A stretch of DNA of 64,000 nt from Periplaneta americana (lineage: Eukaryota; Arthropoda; Insecta; Blattodea; Blattidae), in the NCBI RefSeq assembly GCF_040183065.1, contig NC_091121.1, positions 65,814,287-65,878,286 of the forward strand, read 5' to 3'. Under the pieces are notes generated by a model, which was not told where the DNA came from, did no database searches, and saw only the letters and a list, made by a program, of their open reading frames with translations. How positions within the stretch are numbered: the stretch's first letter is position 1; every line of letters begins with the position of its first letter. This document shows, in pieces, positions 31,763 through 43,082 of the stretch. The position numbers and the translations under genes were made by a program.

Positions 31763-32474
31763 AACAAATTAATTTCTGTTAGGAATTGGACGTCTACGTA
31801 ATATTATACAACTGTTTAAAATAACTTAAATAAAAGGGTCTCGTTAAGTGATCAACTGTCACGTGATTTCCCCCCTTTCTACGCTCCTGCGACATAAACA
31901 TTTGGACGGACAGTAGACAGCATGTCTGAGTCATTTTATCTTTTCGGATCGGGCAGAAATGAAGATCGAATTTACAGCACGTAATGTACTCTTTTATAGA
32001 GTAGGTACAGAATTATTTCAACATGAGTTACTGGTACGAAGAGCGAAATTGGAATTTGGAATTAGGTAAGATAATATGCACAAAAGAACTGAAGCCTCTA
32101 TCGAAATGAACGGCCACCATTTTCAAAAATGTGTTTAAATATCCAATTTATGACACTAGTCAACAGCATTTTTTGTGCCGACAAACAGAATGCTGATTAT
32201 TACCAAGTCTGATGCGCTGATTACGAATATGTAATCAGACTTTTTCCATCACGTCAGGTTTCCGAGCACTGCAACAATGTTGTATTTTATGAAGAGCCAT
32301 AAATACAGTGCTGGCGGGAAGTAACTAGGTATTATTAATTGGCTGTGGAATTTTTAATATTGATGCAACCATAATGAAAATTGTGTGTGCATGTAAATCA
32401 TTAAATAGATTTGAACTTTTGCGCGTCCGTAGTATAGATGGTGACCGTGAGGAGCGGTTCGCGCAACAATAGCA
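31763..32474. other. No gene recognised
   Basis: A short inverted repeat (GTCTGATGCGCTGATTACG followed by ATGTAATCAGAC) lies near 32208-32240. Otherwise featureless. Confidence 0.4.
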
Positions 32475-32731
32475 AAGATGGTCGATCACCTGTTTGTTCG
32501 CGAACGAACTGCACGCTATGAAGTGTGGAATTCCGTTGTTTTCGTTCAGAAATGGTGCCATACAGAGAAAGGAAGGAATGCCACAATCCATCCAAAGACA
32601 ATAAAGAATTGGAAGGACGGATTCGGGGCATTATCACCAATGCCCCACGCAACTTCCTCCAGAAGACTCTGGATTCCATTACCGGCCGCTTGAAGAAACT
32701 GGTGGAAGCCACAGGAGCCTACGTTTAATTT
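32475..32731 (+). pseudogene. Internally deleted, frameshifted DUF4817-type transposase
   Basis: One frame from ATG 32478 gives FVRERTARYEVWNSVVFVQK, WCHTEKGRNATIHPKTIKNW, the N-terminal helix-turn-helix pattern. It passes after a frame change into RIRGIITNAPRNFLQKTLDS and ITGRLKKLVEATGAYV, the usual C-terminus. The whole DDE core between them is gone. Confidence 0.65.
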
Positions 32732-33035
32732 CGACGTATGCATACGTATTCCCATTTAACAATGTACACATGAAATAAATTTCAATAATTTAGCTTTATA
32801 AATATAGAATTTATACACATTTTTCAATACCTAGTATACATGTACCAAGTCCCTCTTCACTTGACACATCTGAATCATGGTTTGTTGATACTTGAAAGAA
32901 AATATAGTAATGAAAACAGAGACAGTCACTCTGTATTTTGTTTAGTTCGGGTGTAGAGGTTTTGTTAGTAGTGTGAACTGTTCTGTGTGAAATGAAATGA
33001 AGAAGCAGAGGCGTAGTTGTAAAAACTTTCCGAAC
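32732..33035. other. No recognisable feature
   Basis: AT-rich spacer; no motif identified. Confidence 0.4.
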
Positions 33036-34450
33036 CAATGGTATGGCGTGAACAAAAGAACCACGAAGATGACTGTTATTTCTGCTTAACCAATGTTACT
33101 GGATTTTCTTAAAAAAAATAAGAGACTCATTCAGTTTCCTAATCTCCCATCAGCTATAAGACCATTACTTCATGGAGAAAATTTACCTGTTACCATTCCA
33201 CCTTCTACATGGCAAGAAGGATCGGAATCTGACATAACGTCATCTGATGATGTGCAGCCCTCTACATCAAGGGATGACGTCTACATTCCAGATGAAGAGA
33301 GAGAAGAAAAGCCACATTTAACACATAGGTGGAACTCAACGATCTGGTACGTGATTTGTACTTAACTAAACAGCTTCTAGAATCTCGTCTTCAGGAATGG
33401 AAGGTGCTGGATAAAGATACTAATGTTTCAGTATTTAGAAACATAAATAAGGATCTATTACCATTTTTCATAGTTACAGATTCTGGAGTTTGTACATGCA
33501 GCGATGTAAATGGACTGATTAAAACTAGGTATTACACATAATGCTGAAGAGTGGTGCTTATTTATAGATGGTTCTAAAATTAGTCTGAAAGCCGTTTTGT
33601 TACACAATCGTAATAAACATTCCTATATATATTTGTAGCATACAGTGCAGCAATGAAAGAAACATACAAAAACATGCGTCGTATTCTTGAAGTCATTAAA
33701 ATATGAAAACCATTGTTGGCATATTTGCGGCATCTTAAAGTCTTCTACATGGAATGCAGAGTGGATTCACTGATATGTTTTTTTCTGTGCCTTTGGGACA
33801 GCGGAGATACTCAACATCACTATATAATCAAGGAATGGCCAAGAAGAGAAGATTTCACTCCTGGGAAACATAATGTAAAATTTAAACCTTTATTAGACCC
33901 CAAAAAATATATCTCCATCCTTTACACATTAAATTAGGGCTCATGAAGAACTTTATGAAATGTATGGACAGGCAAAGGTTTCAAATATCTACGGAGAATA
34001 TTCCCTGGCTTGAATGCTGCAAAATTAAAAGAAGGAATATTCATTGGACCTGATGTTAAAAAAATGATGCGTGATCGATTTTTTTTTTAGAAAAATCAAC
34101 TCCAAACGAAAGTGTAGCATGGGAGTCATTTAAAAGTGTTGTGAATGAGTTCCTCGGCAACAAGGAGGAAGAAAATAATGACAACTAGTTCAGAGTCTCT
34201 TTCAAAATATAAGAATTTTGGATACAGGATGTCTGTCAAAATTCACTTCCTGCATTCTCATTTAGATTTTTTCCTAAAAACTTGGGTGCAGTGAGTGACA
34301 AATAAGGAGAACGCTTTCACCAAGACATTTTATAGATGGAACAGCGTTATAAAAAGGAGATGGGATCCATCTATGATGAGTGATTACTGCTCGTTCATAG
34401 AAAGAGAGAATACTAAAACACACAGAAAAAAAGTGTTTTAAAGCGACGCC
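33036..34450 (+). pseudogene. Decayed copy of a repetitive insect ORF of unknown function
   Basis: Across shifting plus-strand frames, in order: MVWREQKNHEDDCYFCLTNV, LIQFPNLPSAIRPLLHGENL, LLESRLQEWKVLDKDTNVSV, LPFFIVTDSGVCTCSDVNGL, EEWCLFIDGSKISLKAVLLH, MKETYKNMRRILE, FFLCLWDSGDTQHHYIIKEW, PGKHNVKFKPLLDPKKYI, LKEGIFIGPDVKKMM, GYRMSVKIHFLHSHLDFF and MMSDYCSFIERE. I recall this order from multi-copy uncharacterised insect proteins (DCYFC start, SRLQEWNLL, FIDSSKxSLKAVLLHNG, HSHLDxFPxN). At least five frameshifts or stops make this copy dead. The paired cysteines suggest metal binding (inference). No termini identified. Confidence 0.75.
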
Positions 34451-36025
34451 TCCTTCCACTACCTAAATGTAAATAGCTATTTACAATATTATAACATGAA
34501 GGATACTTTATTTTTAGTAATAACACCACTATAATAGTGAAAGACTATGTTTATGCATTCTGCATTAGATATTAAAAATGTGGAACTGCTTAGTTACTAT
34601 CGAACTTTTCTGAAGTGTAATAAGGGTAATAACTGAAAATCTAAGGGCGCTGCTGAAAAATGGGTTCCATTTTTGGATTCAGCATGGCAAATATGTGGAT
34701 AGTAACAATGTTTCACATCGGCACAATTTTCAAAGTTAATATTTGTTGACTAGTGCTATTTTTCAATTTAAATTTACTCTCTATTTTACGCTAATGTGCT
34801 GTAGACAATATAATATACACTGCAAAATAAATACGTCCGAATGGATAGCTCAGTTCGTGAGTAAAAACACTTTATTGTTAATACTGTACTATATTTTTAT
34901 TAAAGAAAAACCTAATGAAAATTATCAAACTCAAAATCGTGATATTTCCTAATTTACATAGATGGATGAACTACTTTTCTTCCCTCCTCTTGTAAAGTGA
35001 TTTGCTTGTATTTTAAACCAGTATCATCAAACTCCGGTCGTGGAACGAGGTAGCAAACAGTGTTTCCGGTTCTCAAACGTTAATCCAAAGGTATAGCCAG
35101 GTTATTATTAGAAATTTTAGCCCTAGTAAAAATAAAATGATGTGCCGGTACATTCTAAGATGTAAGATGCAGATATAAGAAACTCACGAACATACTGTAT
35201 ATCTGTAACTTATAAAATTATATGTAGGGCCTAATGATTATGTCGCATGCATCTTCGTATTGAACGCTATCGGGTATGGTTTCTTTCTTTCTTTCTTTCT
35301 TTCTTTCTTTTTTTTCTTCTTTCTTTTTTTCTTTCGGCAAATTTGGCACCACTATAAATTTCAAATTTTATAAGAAACTCACACGAACATAGTCTACTAT
35401 ATATCTGTAAAGTACAAAATTATTTGTAGTGGTTATGTCGACTATGTTGGAAATCATCTTTAGTTTGAAGCGTAATAATGAAACGCCAACTTGAAAATAA
35501 CAATCTGGATATTAGACAGCCAGTGTTTCTATGCTGTTAAAATAATCTACCGCAAAAGTGTTCCTTTGTATATTTTGACTAGACTAGAATTGTAAATTAA
35601 GTCAGTTTGGATAATATATGAGAGAATCCCATATTGGAGTCCATAAAATAATGTTCACTGGAAGTTTTAAACACTGTTCTAACAGCAACTGCTACTTAGT
35701 CGTTGCCCGTACCGGAGAAGAATCTGAACTGCTGTGGCCCTTCATCACAGTTGCTACAGATCGATGCGTGTTTATACAGCTTCGATGTAAATAGTGTCGC
35801 TTCACAGTCAATGTTTACTTGGTTGCTGAAGTAACACATTACTTACAAATATGTTTTTTTAAGAAAAGAGGAAATAAGAAAGAAGAAGAGCCTTATTTGA
35901 TATCAGTTTGAGGGATTATATCTTCGTAATACGGTAACCCTCAAAAGGGCCTTGATCAGTATTTTCTGGCTGGATAAGCGATAGTCTCTCATCACAACTT
36001 ACGGCATGTATGTAATGAATGGAAT
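34451..36025. other. No gene; (TTTC)n tract at 35281-35320
   Basis: Unique-looking AT-rich sequence with one imperfect TTTC microsatellite followed by a T-rich run. The phrase AAGAAACTCAC...GAACATA recurs near 35178 and 35371, a small diverged duplication. Confidence 0.4.
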
Positions 36026-36184
36026 GGTATGTATGTATGTATGTATGTATGTATGTATGTATGTATGTATGTATGTATGTATGTATGTATGTATGTATGT
36101 ATGTATGTATGTATGTATGTATGTATGTGTGTGTATGTATGTATGTATGTATGTATGTATGTATGTATGTATGTATGTATGTAT
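36026..36184. repeat. (TATG)n microsatellite, ~160 bp
   Basis: About 39 TATG units with one GTGTGTATG interruption near 36126. Open frames through it encode only MYVC or IHTY repeats and are not genes. Confidence 0.95.
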
Positions 36185-36639
36185 ATGAATGCATCCCCTA
36201 ATAATTGCGTTTATATTTTTCGTCTAGTCTTGCAGAATATCTCTTGGTGACGAAACCAACAAAAATAATCTCCTTTCCATGTGTGTCCTGATGATATACT
36301 CGATATGCAACTTCGAAATGTTGAATATTATTATATTTAAGTTTATTATTCGTGCAATAACACAATTTTCGCGCCATATTTACATTATAAAATTCTTTGT
36401 TTTCTAATTTGGATTTGTTTCACTTTGTAGCCTATATTTGTTTTCTTTCCTCCCGCTTTGATTTGGTTTATAGATTTATATTGATTTCTATCTTTTTATT
36501 AATTTTTGTCTTTGTGTTCTCTTTTCTATGTTTGTTGTTTTATGTCTTCTTTGTGTTTTGTGGGTTATTCCTGCTTTTTTTTGCACTTTTGATTTTTTGT
36601 TTTTACGTGTGTTTATTTACCATTTTCTTGCTTTTTTCC

Positions 36640-37520
36640 CTCTTCCCGTACTTTTGTCAACTTTTAGTACTTTCGTCCTCTTTTCGTAGCTACTTTTGTC
36701 CCCTTTCGTACTTTTATATTCTTCTTGTGATTTCGTTCGTTTCTCGTGATTTTGCCCTTTTCTCGTGAGTTTTTGCGCGTCTTGCAATTTTGTCTACTTC
36801 TTGTATTTCTCTTCGTGACTTTGTCCCCTTCTCATGATTTTTTCCGCTTCTCATGATTGTGTCCACTTCTCATAATTTTTCTACTTCTCGCGATTTTGTC
36901 TCTTTTCGCGATTTCCTCCTTTTCGTGATTTCGTACATTTTCGTGAAATTGTAATCTTTTCGTGATTTTGTTTAATTTTCGTGTTTTGTTCCATTTTCGT
37001 ACTTTTGTTCCAGTTTCGTGCTTTTGTAACCTTTTCGGGCTTTTTTTTTGCTCTTTTCATCTTTAATCCCCTTTTCGTGCTTTTATCCCCTTCCATGGTT
37101 TTGTCCTCTTTTTATAATATTGTCCCTTTTCGTACTTTCGTTCCTTTCTCGTACTTTTGTTCCCTTTTCGTGATTGTTCCCACTTTAGTACTTTTGTTTT
37201 TTTTTTGTTTTTTTTTTTTTTTGCTTTTGTCCCCTTTTCGCGTTGTTGTTTCCCTTTCGCGATTTTGTTCCCTTTTCGCGATTCTGTTTCATTTTCACGA
37301 TTTTCTTCCCTTTTCGCGATTTTCTCCCCTTCTCGAACATTTATTCCCTTCTCGCGTTTTTGTTCCCTTCCCGCGCTTTTGTTCCTCTGTTGCGCTTTTG
37401 TGCCTTCTCGCGATTTTGTTTTTTCTGGCGATTTTCTTCCTTTCTCGCGAATTTGTTTCTTCTCGCGATTTTGTTCCTTTCTCGAGTTTTTGCTCCCTTT
37501 TCGTGCTTTGTTGTTTTTGT
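36640..37520. repeat. Degenerate ~19-bp minisatellite, pyrimidine-rich on the plus strand
   Basis: Repeated motif close to TTCGCGATTTTGTTCCCTT, period about 19 bp, some 45 diverged copies. TTCGTG variants dominate the left half and TTCGCG/CTCGCG variants the right. Strong strand asymmetry (T/C plus, A/G minus) makes long artificial frames: Phe-rich (plus) and Lys/Arg/Glu-rich (minus). A T-run at 37197-37222 interrupts it. Function unknown. Confidence 0.8.
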
Positions 37521-38652
37521 GTTTTTCCATTAATGTGAATTTGTTATTTATTATTTTTATCCTGGTTTCTATTACCCGTTTGTCTGTTTCATTTCGGGTC
37601 CTAATTTTCCTATTTTGTTTTGCCGTGCATCTTTTGAGTTGAGTTTCTTGTTTTTGTTTTTGTTATTTAATATTATTTTGCGTTTTCTGTTTCAGTTGGT
37701 ATTTTTGTGTGTATTTTCATCTTTCTCCTCCATTTGTGTTTATTTAATCTTGCACTTTCATTATTCAGTATTTGTGATTTTTGTCCTGTATTGTACTTTT
37801 ATGTTGTGTTGCGCTTTTCGTTGTGATTTTGTTTCTACATTTATAATTCTTGTTTATATTTTGTGCTCTTTTATTATGCTAATTATTCCTGGCAAAAGTG
37901 CATAAAATAATCAGAATTCACTGCACTGTGTAAACCTTCCATGAGACACTGGGATTCCTATGGCGACCTTTACATTACGGGAAGCGAATATAGCCATAGA
38001 GTGCAAGTCGGGTATGACAATGGAATAATTATGAAATATTTTATTTCGATATACCTACATTCGCATTGCTTTAATACACGACGTTTCGTTGAAATTTAAA
38101 AGAACTTTGGGATCATCCCGTAACAAATGCACCGTTTTTATACGCGTGCATTATATGCAATTTCGTAATATCGTGTGTACTTACGTAAACACAACAGAGG
38201 GGGACATATTTAGCAATAAAAGTGGATTTATACCGGCATTGAGTGCACCTATTCAGACTGCTGCGCATATAGATTCCCGTATGTTTATTTACCAACATTC
38301 GTACCTATCTGTTTCCCTGCTCATACTCGTACTATCGCTGAAAGCTTTTCGAAACACTTGAATTGCTTTACGAGATAGAGCTTCGTATCGACCACATTCT
38401 CGCCACAAGCAATGAATTTGAGAAACGGATCATGAATGCAATTAAAGCGATTACATCAGTGGATAACTGCTATTCTGATAATGGAAGATATAACTCTCTC
38501 GGTCCAGGTTTTGATTGAAACTCTACCTCCGACATCTTCCCTAGCATTTTTAAACGACTAAAGCATTTTATTTTGTATTTAGGTACGAAAACTAATTAAG
38601 AATAACGAGCTCTTGTTTTCAGTAACATAAAACAACCTAAAAAATAATAGCA
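37521..38652. other. No gene; T-rich then unique sequence
   Basis: 37521-37900 is T-rich and may be a decayed extension of the minisatellite. The remainder has no recognisable feature. Confidence 0.4.
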
Positions 38653-38746
38653 GCTGCTAACGTAGCTCAGGTGATAGCGCGTTTGCCTACTGATCAGAGA
38701 CTGCATAGAGGTGTGGGTTGAAATCCTGCTTGGGATGATGATGATG

Positions 38747-38809
<63 letters not shown>

Positions 38810-38965
38810 GGTTTTTCCCAGGTTCTTCCCAACAGTAAGGCGAATAATAGGAATTCCGTGATGAATTCTCAGACGTTACCTAACGAAATAATATATCGCT
38901 GTCACCAATTCCATCAACGATAGAATGGTAATCTCGCGGTTGATTTAGCGTCTGTAAATAATCAA
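38653..38965 (+). mobile_element. tRNA-derived SINE, family B, with an internal (GAT)n expansion
   Basis: Head GCTAACGTAGCTCAGGTGAT (A box) and GTGGGTTGAAATCCTGCTTG (degenerate B box), then (GAT)n at 38736-38810, GGGTTTTTCCCAGGTTCTTC, and a body containing ATATCGCTGTCACCAATTCC and ATCAACGATAGAATGG. The tail is a degenerate form of the GACGCTAAATAACC end. Related copies at 44952-45085 (3' part) and 58540-58792 (minus). Confidence 0.75.
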
Positions 38966-39006
38966 GTGAAATAACTTTCTGTCTTATAACTTGAGTAGGT
39001 ACATTG

Positions 39007-39008
39007 TT

Positions 39009-39096
<88 letters not shown>

Positions 39097-39098
39097 TC
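39007..39098. repeat. (TTTC)n microsatellite
   Basis: About 23 uninterrupted TTTC units. Confidence 0.95.
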
Positions 39099-39316
39099 AT
39101 TGTATGAGGAGTATTGGGCAGTAATACAAGTGTCCATATGAAACCTTCACAACTTCAGATGTAAATAACAAATTGAGATATGTCTGAATGCGGTTTCCTG
39201 CATATTAATCAGAAACTGTCAAAGTTTTTATGGTAATTTTGTTGTATTGTTGAAATGTGTTTTCTGGTTGCAAGTGTGAATTTGGTGAAATCTGACACTG
39301 AAGGAAATGTGGACAC

Positions 39317-40005
39317 TAGAGATGAACAACGATCGAAAAAACGAGACTAACAGCGCCCGCAAAGCCGAAAACCCGCACGACAGTGTTGTATTACGTAGCG
39401 TCCTTGACGTAAAGACTTGTTGTGAGTCTTCCGAGACTCGATATTGTGATCAAGTCCCGAAGTCAGCAGTTTTTTTATACCTGTCTGAACTTTTATCTAC
39501 TTTAGCAATGTTATATAGGCAAATAGCCTATTCGAAACATCTCTACCTTTCAGTGTATAATAATCCGTTCCCGAGTCTTTATTTAATTACTAGGCCCTTA
39601 TTAAAAGGCTAGGAATTTTCTTTTCATATATATATTACGATCAAGTGTGTAATCTCAAGTAAAAAGATATTAATGTCATGTTTTATGTTTCTTAGAAGTG
39701 CAAGTTTATTTGAGAATTGTTTTTTTTATTTATGCAACCATAGGTAATATCATATAATAGAACCAGAACATTTTGATAACTAAGATACTGTTCTGTTTTG
39801 TCTTTTTGTCTCATTTAAACATTTATGTTATTTATTTTAATGTTGTATGTTATTCAAAGTTACGAAATCTTTCCACGCCGATCAAATGCTATTTCGAGAA
39901 TGACGAGCGAGACTCGAAGCGCAGCGAGAATGACGAGTCGAGACTCGGAAGACAAAGGCAGCGAACACAGTGAACGAGAGCGGCAGTTAGTTTTGTTCAT
40001 CTCTA
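39317..40005. mobile_element. hAT-type MITE, 8-bp duplication GTGGACAC
   Basis: Perfect terminal inverted repeat TAGAGATGAACAA at both ends. GTGGACAC is duplicated at 39309-39316 and 40006-40013. TAGAGATG-type termini with 8-bp duplications are typical of hAT. The 689-bp interior has no transposase; near 39895-39960 there are repeated GACGAG and GAGACTCG motifs that may be subterminal binding sites. Confidence 0.88.
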
Positions 40006-40403
40006 GTGGACACCTTAGGACAGGAATGCCAAAATTCTGCACATTGTGCAGTTGTCTCTGTACAATGTGCACTTTCTATTTCCCTACCTGCAGGGAGTGA
40101 ATCGGCTTGGAGTGGAGCGCGACAGGGCTGTACAGTACCTGAAGTATCAGATCAGCTTTTGTTTCAGTAACACAGTTTTAGTACGGGTGCTGATTGAGCT
40201 GTGACTGTGAATGCGTTATGAAAAATAAAGTGAGGAGTCCACAGATATAATAAAGAGAAATCACGAATCATATTATAACACAATTGTCATAATGTTTTCC
40301 TCAGCCAACAATAATTATTTTAAAATGAAAGGCTTTCATCAGCCCATGTCGTGCTTAATAATTTTGTGACAGTTTAGATGAGATTAGTAAAGTTCTCAAA
40401 ATA

Positions 40404-40404
<1 letters not shown>

Positions 40405-40464
<60 letters not shown>

Positions 40465-40465
40465 G
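40405..40465. repeat. (ATT)n microsatellite
   Basis: About 20 uninterrupted ATT units. Confidence 0.95.
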
Positions 40466-40689
40466 AAGTATAAAACCGTCGTTTTTGTATAGCCGATTTA
40501 GAATTTCAGTAAAATAAATGTAGCAACATTAGCCACTCTTGTTCAGTTGCTCAGTGAGTAGACGTTTGCGATGCCGTTACGTTTGGATCTAATAAACACA
40601 CAAGCCTTGTTGTGAAAAGACTGATTAACAGAGGGAATGCGTTGTGAGTGGTTTTTAGTTTAATGTTTAACCATTATATTCATATGTAT

Positions 40690-41060
40690 ATGTTAAACCA
40701 AATCGCTACAATTTTATCATTCCCTAGCATTTATTTGTTTTTATCACTTCCCTAGCATTTTTTCTTTGTTTGCCAACATTTAAAACTTCAAATTCTTTAC
40801 AGTACTATAAAACATGCTTTGCGATCGTCATTTGTTTACCGCATAGATAGTCAACTGAAAAATGGCGGCTCCGTTCAAACGTTTTGGTGAAGTTAACATT
40901 AGTGAAATAGAATTTTAGTAAGTCAATTAATATTTTATTGTATTAGAGTACTTTATTTCTTCTAATCTTTATGCACTTTCTCCTAATCGTGTTTATAGTC
41001 AATTAAATCCCACTCGAGTTTTGTTTTTCTCTAGATAAATCAAAACCTCTAGTGAGATTA
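40690..41060 (+). repeat. Dispersed repeat, copy 1
   Basis: Contains two CCCTAGCATTT motifs, TTGTTTGCCAACATTT, then GTAAGTCAATTAATATTTTA through CCCACTCGAGTTTTG and AAACCTCTAGTGAGATTA. The minus strand of 58948-59905 holds the same blocks in the same order at clearly high identity. One end is an imperfect palindrome (ACTCGAGTTTTG against CAAAACCTCTAGT). Non-coding; class unknown. Confidence 0.6.
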
Positions 41061-41842
41061 CTGCAGATAACATATTTTCATCAAGGGAGCAAGCAATTTG
41101 TAACTGAATTATAAAGAACTAGATGTACTTTGAGTGATAGTGCCTAAAACGAAACCTTCCAGAGCAAGTCTCTTACGAAACATGCTTCCCGAGATCGAAA
41201 TATTCACTACAGATGGTGAGATTTTATTTCGAGATTTGTACGAAGGCCCATTATCTGCTGATAAGCGATTTATCTCTGTAACAATGATTTCATTACACAT
41301 TTTCGGTTAGTTTTCTTAAATTTGATGTAGGCCTAATTTCCTTTTAAATTAAAGTAATCCCTTACAGATTAGTGTAATTTCAATATTAATTTTAAATTAT
41401 TTTTGAGTAATCAAAAATAGAAGTCTCTCTTTTGATCAGCCAAGTAGATTGAGCTGTTTTCAATTGTACCAACTACTAGGATCCGTTTACCCCCTCCTCC
41501 TCTATCTCCTTTTCATTTAAGAATGAAGGTAAATCGAACCTTGGAAATGAGTTTTCCATTATTTTAACAGCAATGTAAAAATTCCAAACTCTATTGTCGT
41601 AAGTTAATTTTAATTTGAAATGCATTTAAATTGCACCTTGCATTCAAATCACTATGTTGTATCTCGAGTATGGTAATGGGAAAAAAATATATATATACGC
41701 AGAACTTAATAATGTGTCGTATAAGTAGCTATGTTAAATCAGAACTAATGCAAAACATGTGTTCGATACGAAATGTATAAATAAAGATGCGAAGAAGCGA
41801 GGATGTCGTGGCCATGCGCCGAAGCGCGCGCGCGCGGCATCG
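41061..41842. other. No recognisable feature
   Basis: AT-rich sequence upstream of the GC-rich exon, with an AT run near 41683. No repeat or ORF stands out. Confidence 0.4.
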
Positions 41843-41877
41843 TATATAGCAGAGTGGAGTTGGAGACGCGCTGCAGT
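41843..41877 (+). promoter_or_regulatory. Candidate core promoter (TATA plus initiator)
   Basis: TATATA at 41843-41848 is followed by TGCAGTG at about 41872-41878, close to the arthropod initiator, with the A 32 bp from the TATA. It lies in a GC-rich, CpG-containing patch with a CG run at 41825-41836, 70 bp upstream of the candidate start codon. Confidence 0.35.
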
Positions 41878-41947
41878 GATCAATTGCGTTGCTAGGCGAC
41901 CACATGTGCTCCCGGATCTGCAGGTTGGCCGTGGTCATGTAGTTGCG

Positions 41948-42481
41948 ATGGCAGCGGCCTCTGTCAGACATTTCCAGCCTCTGAAGCGCCCTTCGGAGGC
42001 CAACATCACCAACTTCCCAGACACTTTCAAGGACTTCTTCTCGCGGATCAGTGAAAGCGATGACAATGATGAAGTGATTGTCGCGATGCTGGAGGACAAA
42101 CTAATACCACGGGCGGGCGACGACGCCGCCAAGAACTACAAGCGACACCAGATGCGTCGCGGCGCAGTTCCCCGGCGCTCCTTTCACAGGCGCTCCTCGG
42201 AGTACCACAGTCGACCCTCGCCGGAGACCGTGGCGGCGTTGCCCGTGTCGCCCGCGGTGGCCCGTCGCCGCTCGTCGTCCATCGCGGTGGCGCGTCAGCC
42301 GCCAGATCTGAACCGCTTCCTCATGGCGGAGCAGCAGCGGCCCTGGGGACACATCACCCCCGGCCCGTCCTCGCCCAGCGTCCGGCCAGTCTCGCCCCGC
42401 GGAGGGCGGCACGCCCCCTCGCTAGATAGCGGCAGCTACCGATCTCGGACCTCCTCCATGCCCGCCGTGCCGCGACACAGA
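41948..42481 (+). CDS. Candidate first coding exon of an unidentified host gene
   Basis: ATG at 41948 in good context (GCGATGG) opens 178 codons that end in phase 0 at a donor, AGA|GTGAGT (42482). The region is far richer in GC and CpG than its surroundings. The product begins MAAASVRHFQPLKRPSEANI, then an acidic patch (SRISESDDNDEVIVAMLEDK), then a long Ser/Arg/Pro-rich and probably disordered part with basic phosphosite-like motifs (RRSF, RRSS, RRRSSS). No signal peptide or membrane segment. The open frame extends upstream to 41759, but initiation there is less likely. The downstream exon is not in view, so the first intron probably exceeds 20 kb. I do not recognise the protein. Confidence 0.6.
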
Positions 42482-43082
42482 GTGAGTCCTGGTCTACACT
42501 AGTTCCTTTCCGATTCGTCGTGATTTTGCCTCGCTCATGAGGCGCCCACACCAGAGGTTCCTGCAGTTACTGTAGGAATTTCCCGAAAGATTATATTGGT
42601 CGATGATTTTCTGATGATTTATGCTATTGTGATTGGGAACAATTATGAATTCTTGAAAAAAAAATGTGGAATTGTAATAAGAGGATTGGAGTACACTGAA
42701 AAAATTTAACGCAGCCTAAGAAAATTAACATGCTCGTGTATGTGTACGGAGGCATTCAAAGTTCTTCTCTACTCAGACAGTAGTTGTGTGCAAAACTCCT
42801 TGAGAAAGAGATTAGTTGAATGGAGCCAAAATGCTCCTATTTTCAGCCCTGAAGTAAGATAAAATCGTCTAATGCAGTTCCCTAACAGTCAACAAACATT
42901 ATGGACAAGTGGATATGAAACTGTGCTGCGCAACTCCTTAGATTAGACTTTCGGGTAGGGACGTGATCGAAGTTTTTCTGCATAATTGCAGTTAAAAAAA
43001 AACTACGCCCTATAGACCTCTAACTAATATCTTCATAACTGCAGTATTTTTTTTATCCTAGACTGGGAGGCACGGGAATATA
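42482..43082. other. Presumed first intron, no repeats recognised
   Basis: Follows the GTGAGT donor. Ordinary AT-rich sequence with no ORF or structured element. Confidence 0.35.

Noticed and set aside
36006-36250. MYVC and IHTY repeat open frames, also at 26287, 26831 and 27973
   Set aside because: Translation of (TATG)n microsatellites.
36981-37538. 185-aa Phe-rich open frame and the overlapping Lys/Arg/Glu-rich frame on the other strand
   Set aside because: Both are forced by the 19-bp pyrimidine-biased minisatellite; there are no domains, and all frames look similar.
41759-41947. Upstream extension of the GC-rich exon frame
   Set aside because: It begins at a non-ATG codon and spans the candidate promoter; the composition is not protein-like before the ATG at 41948.
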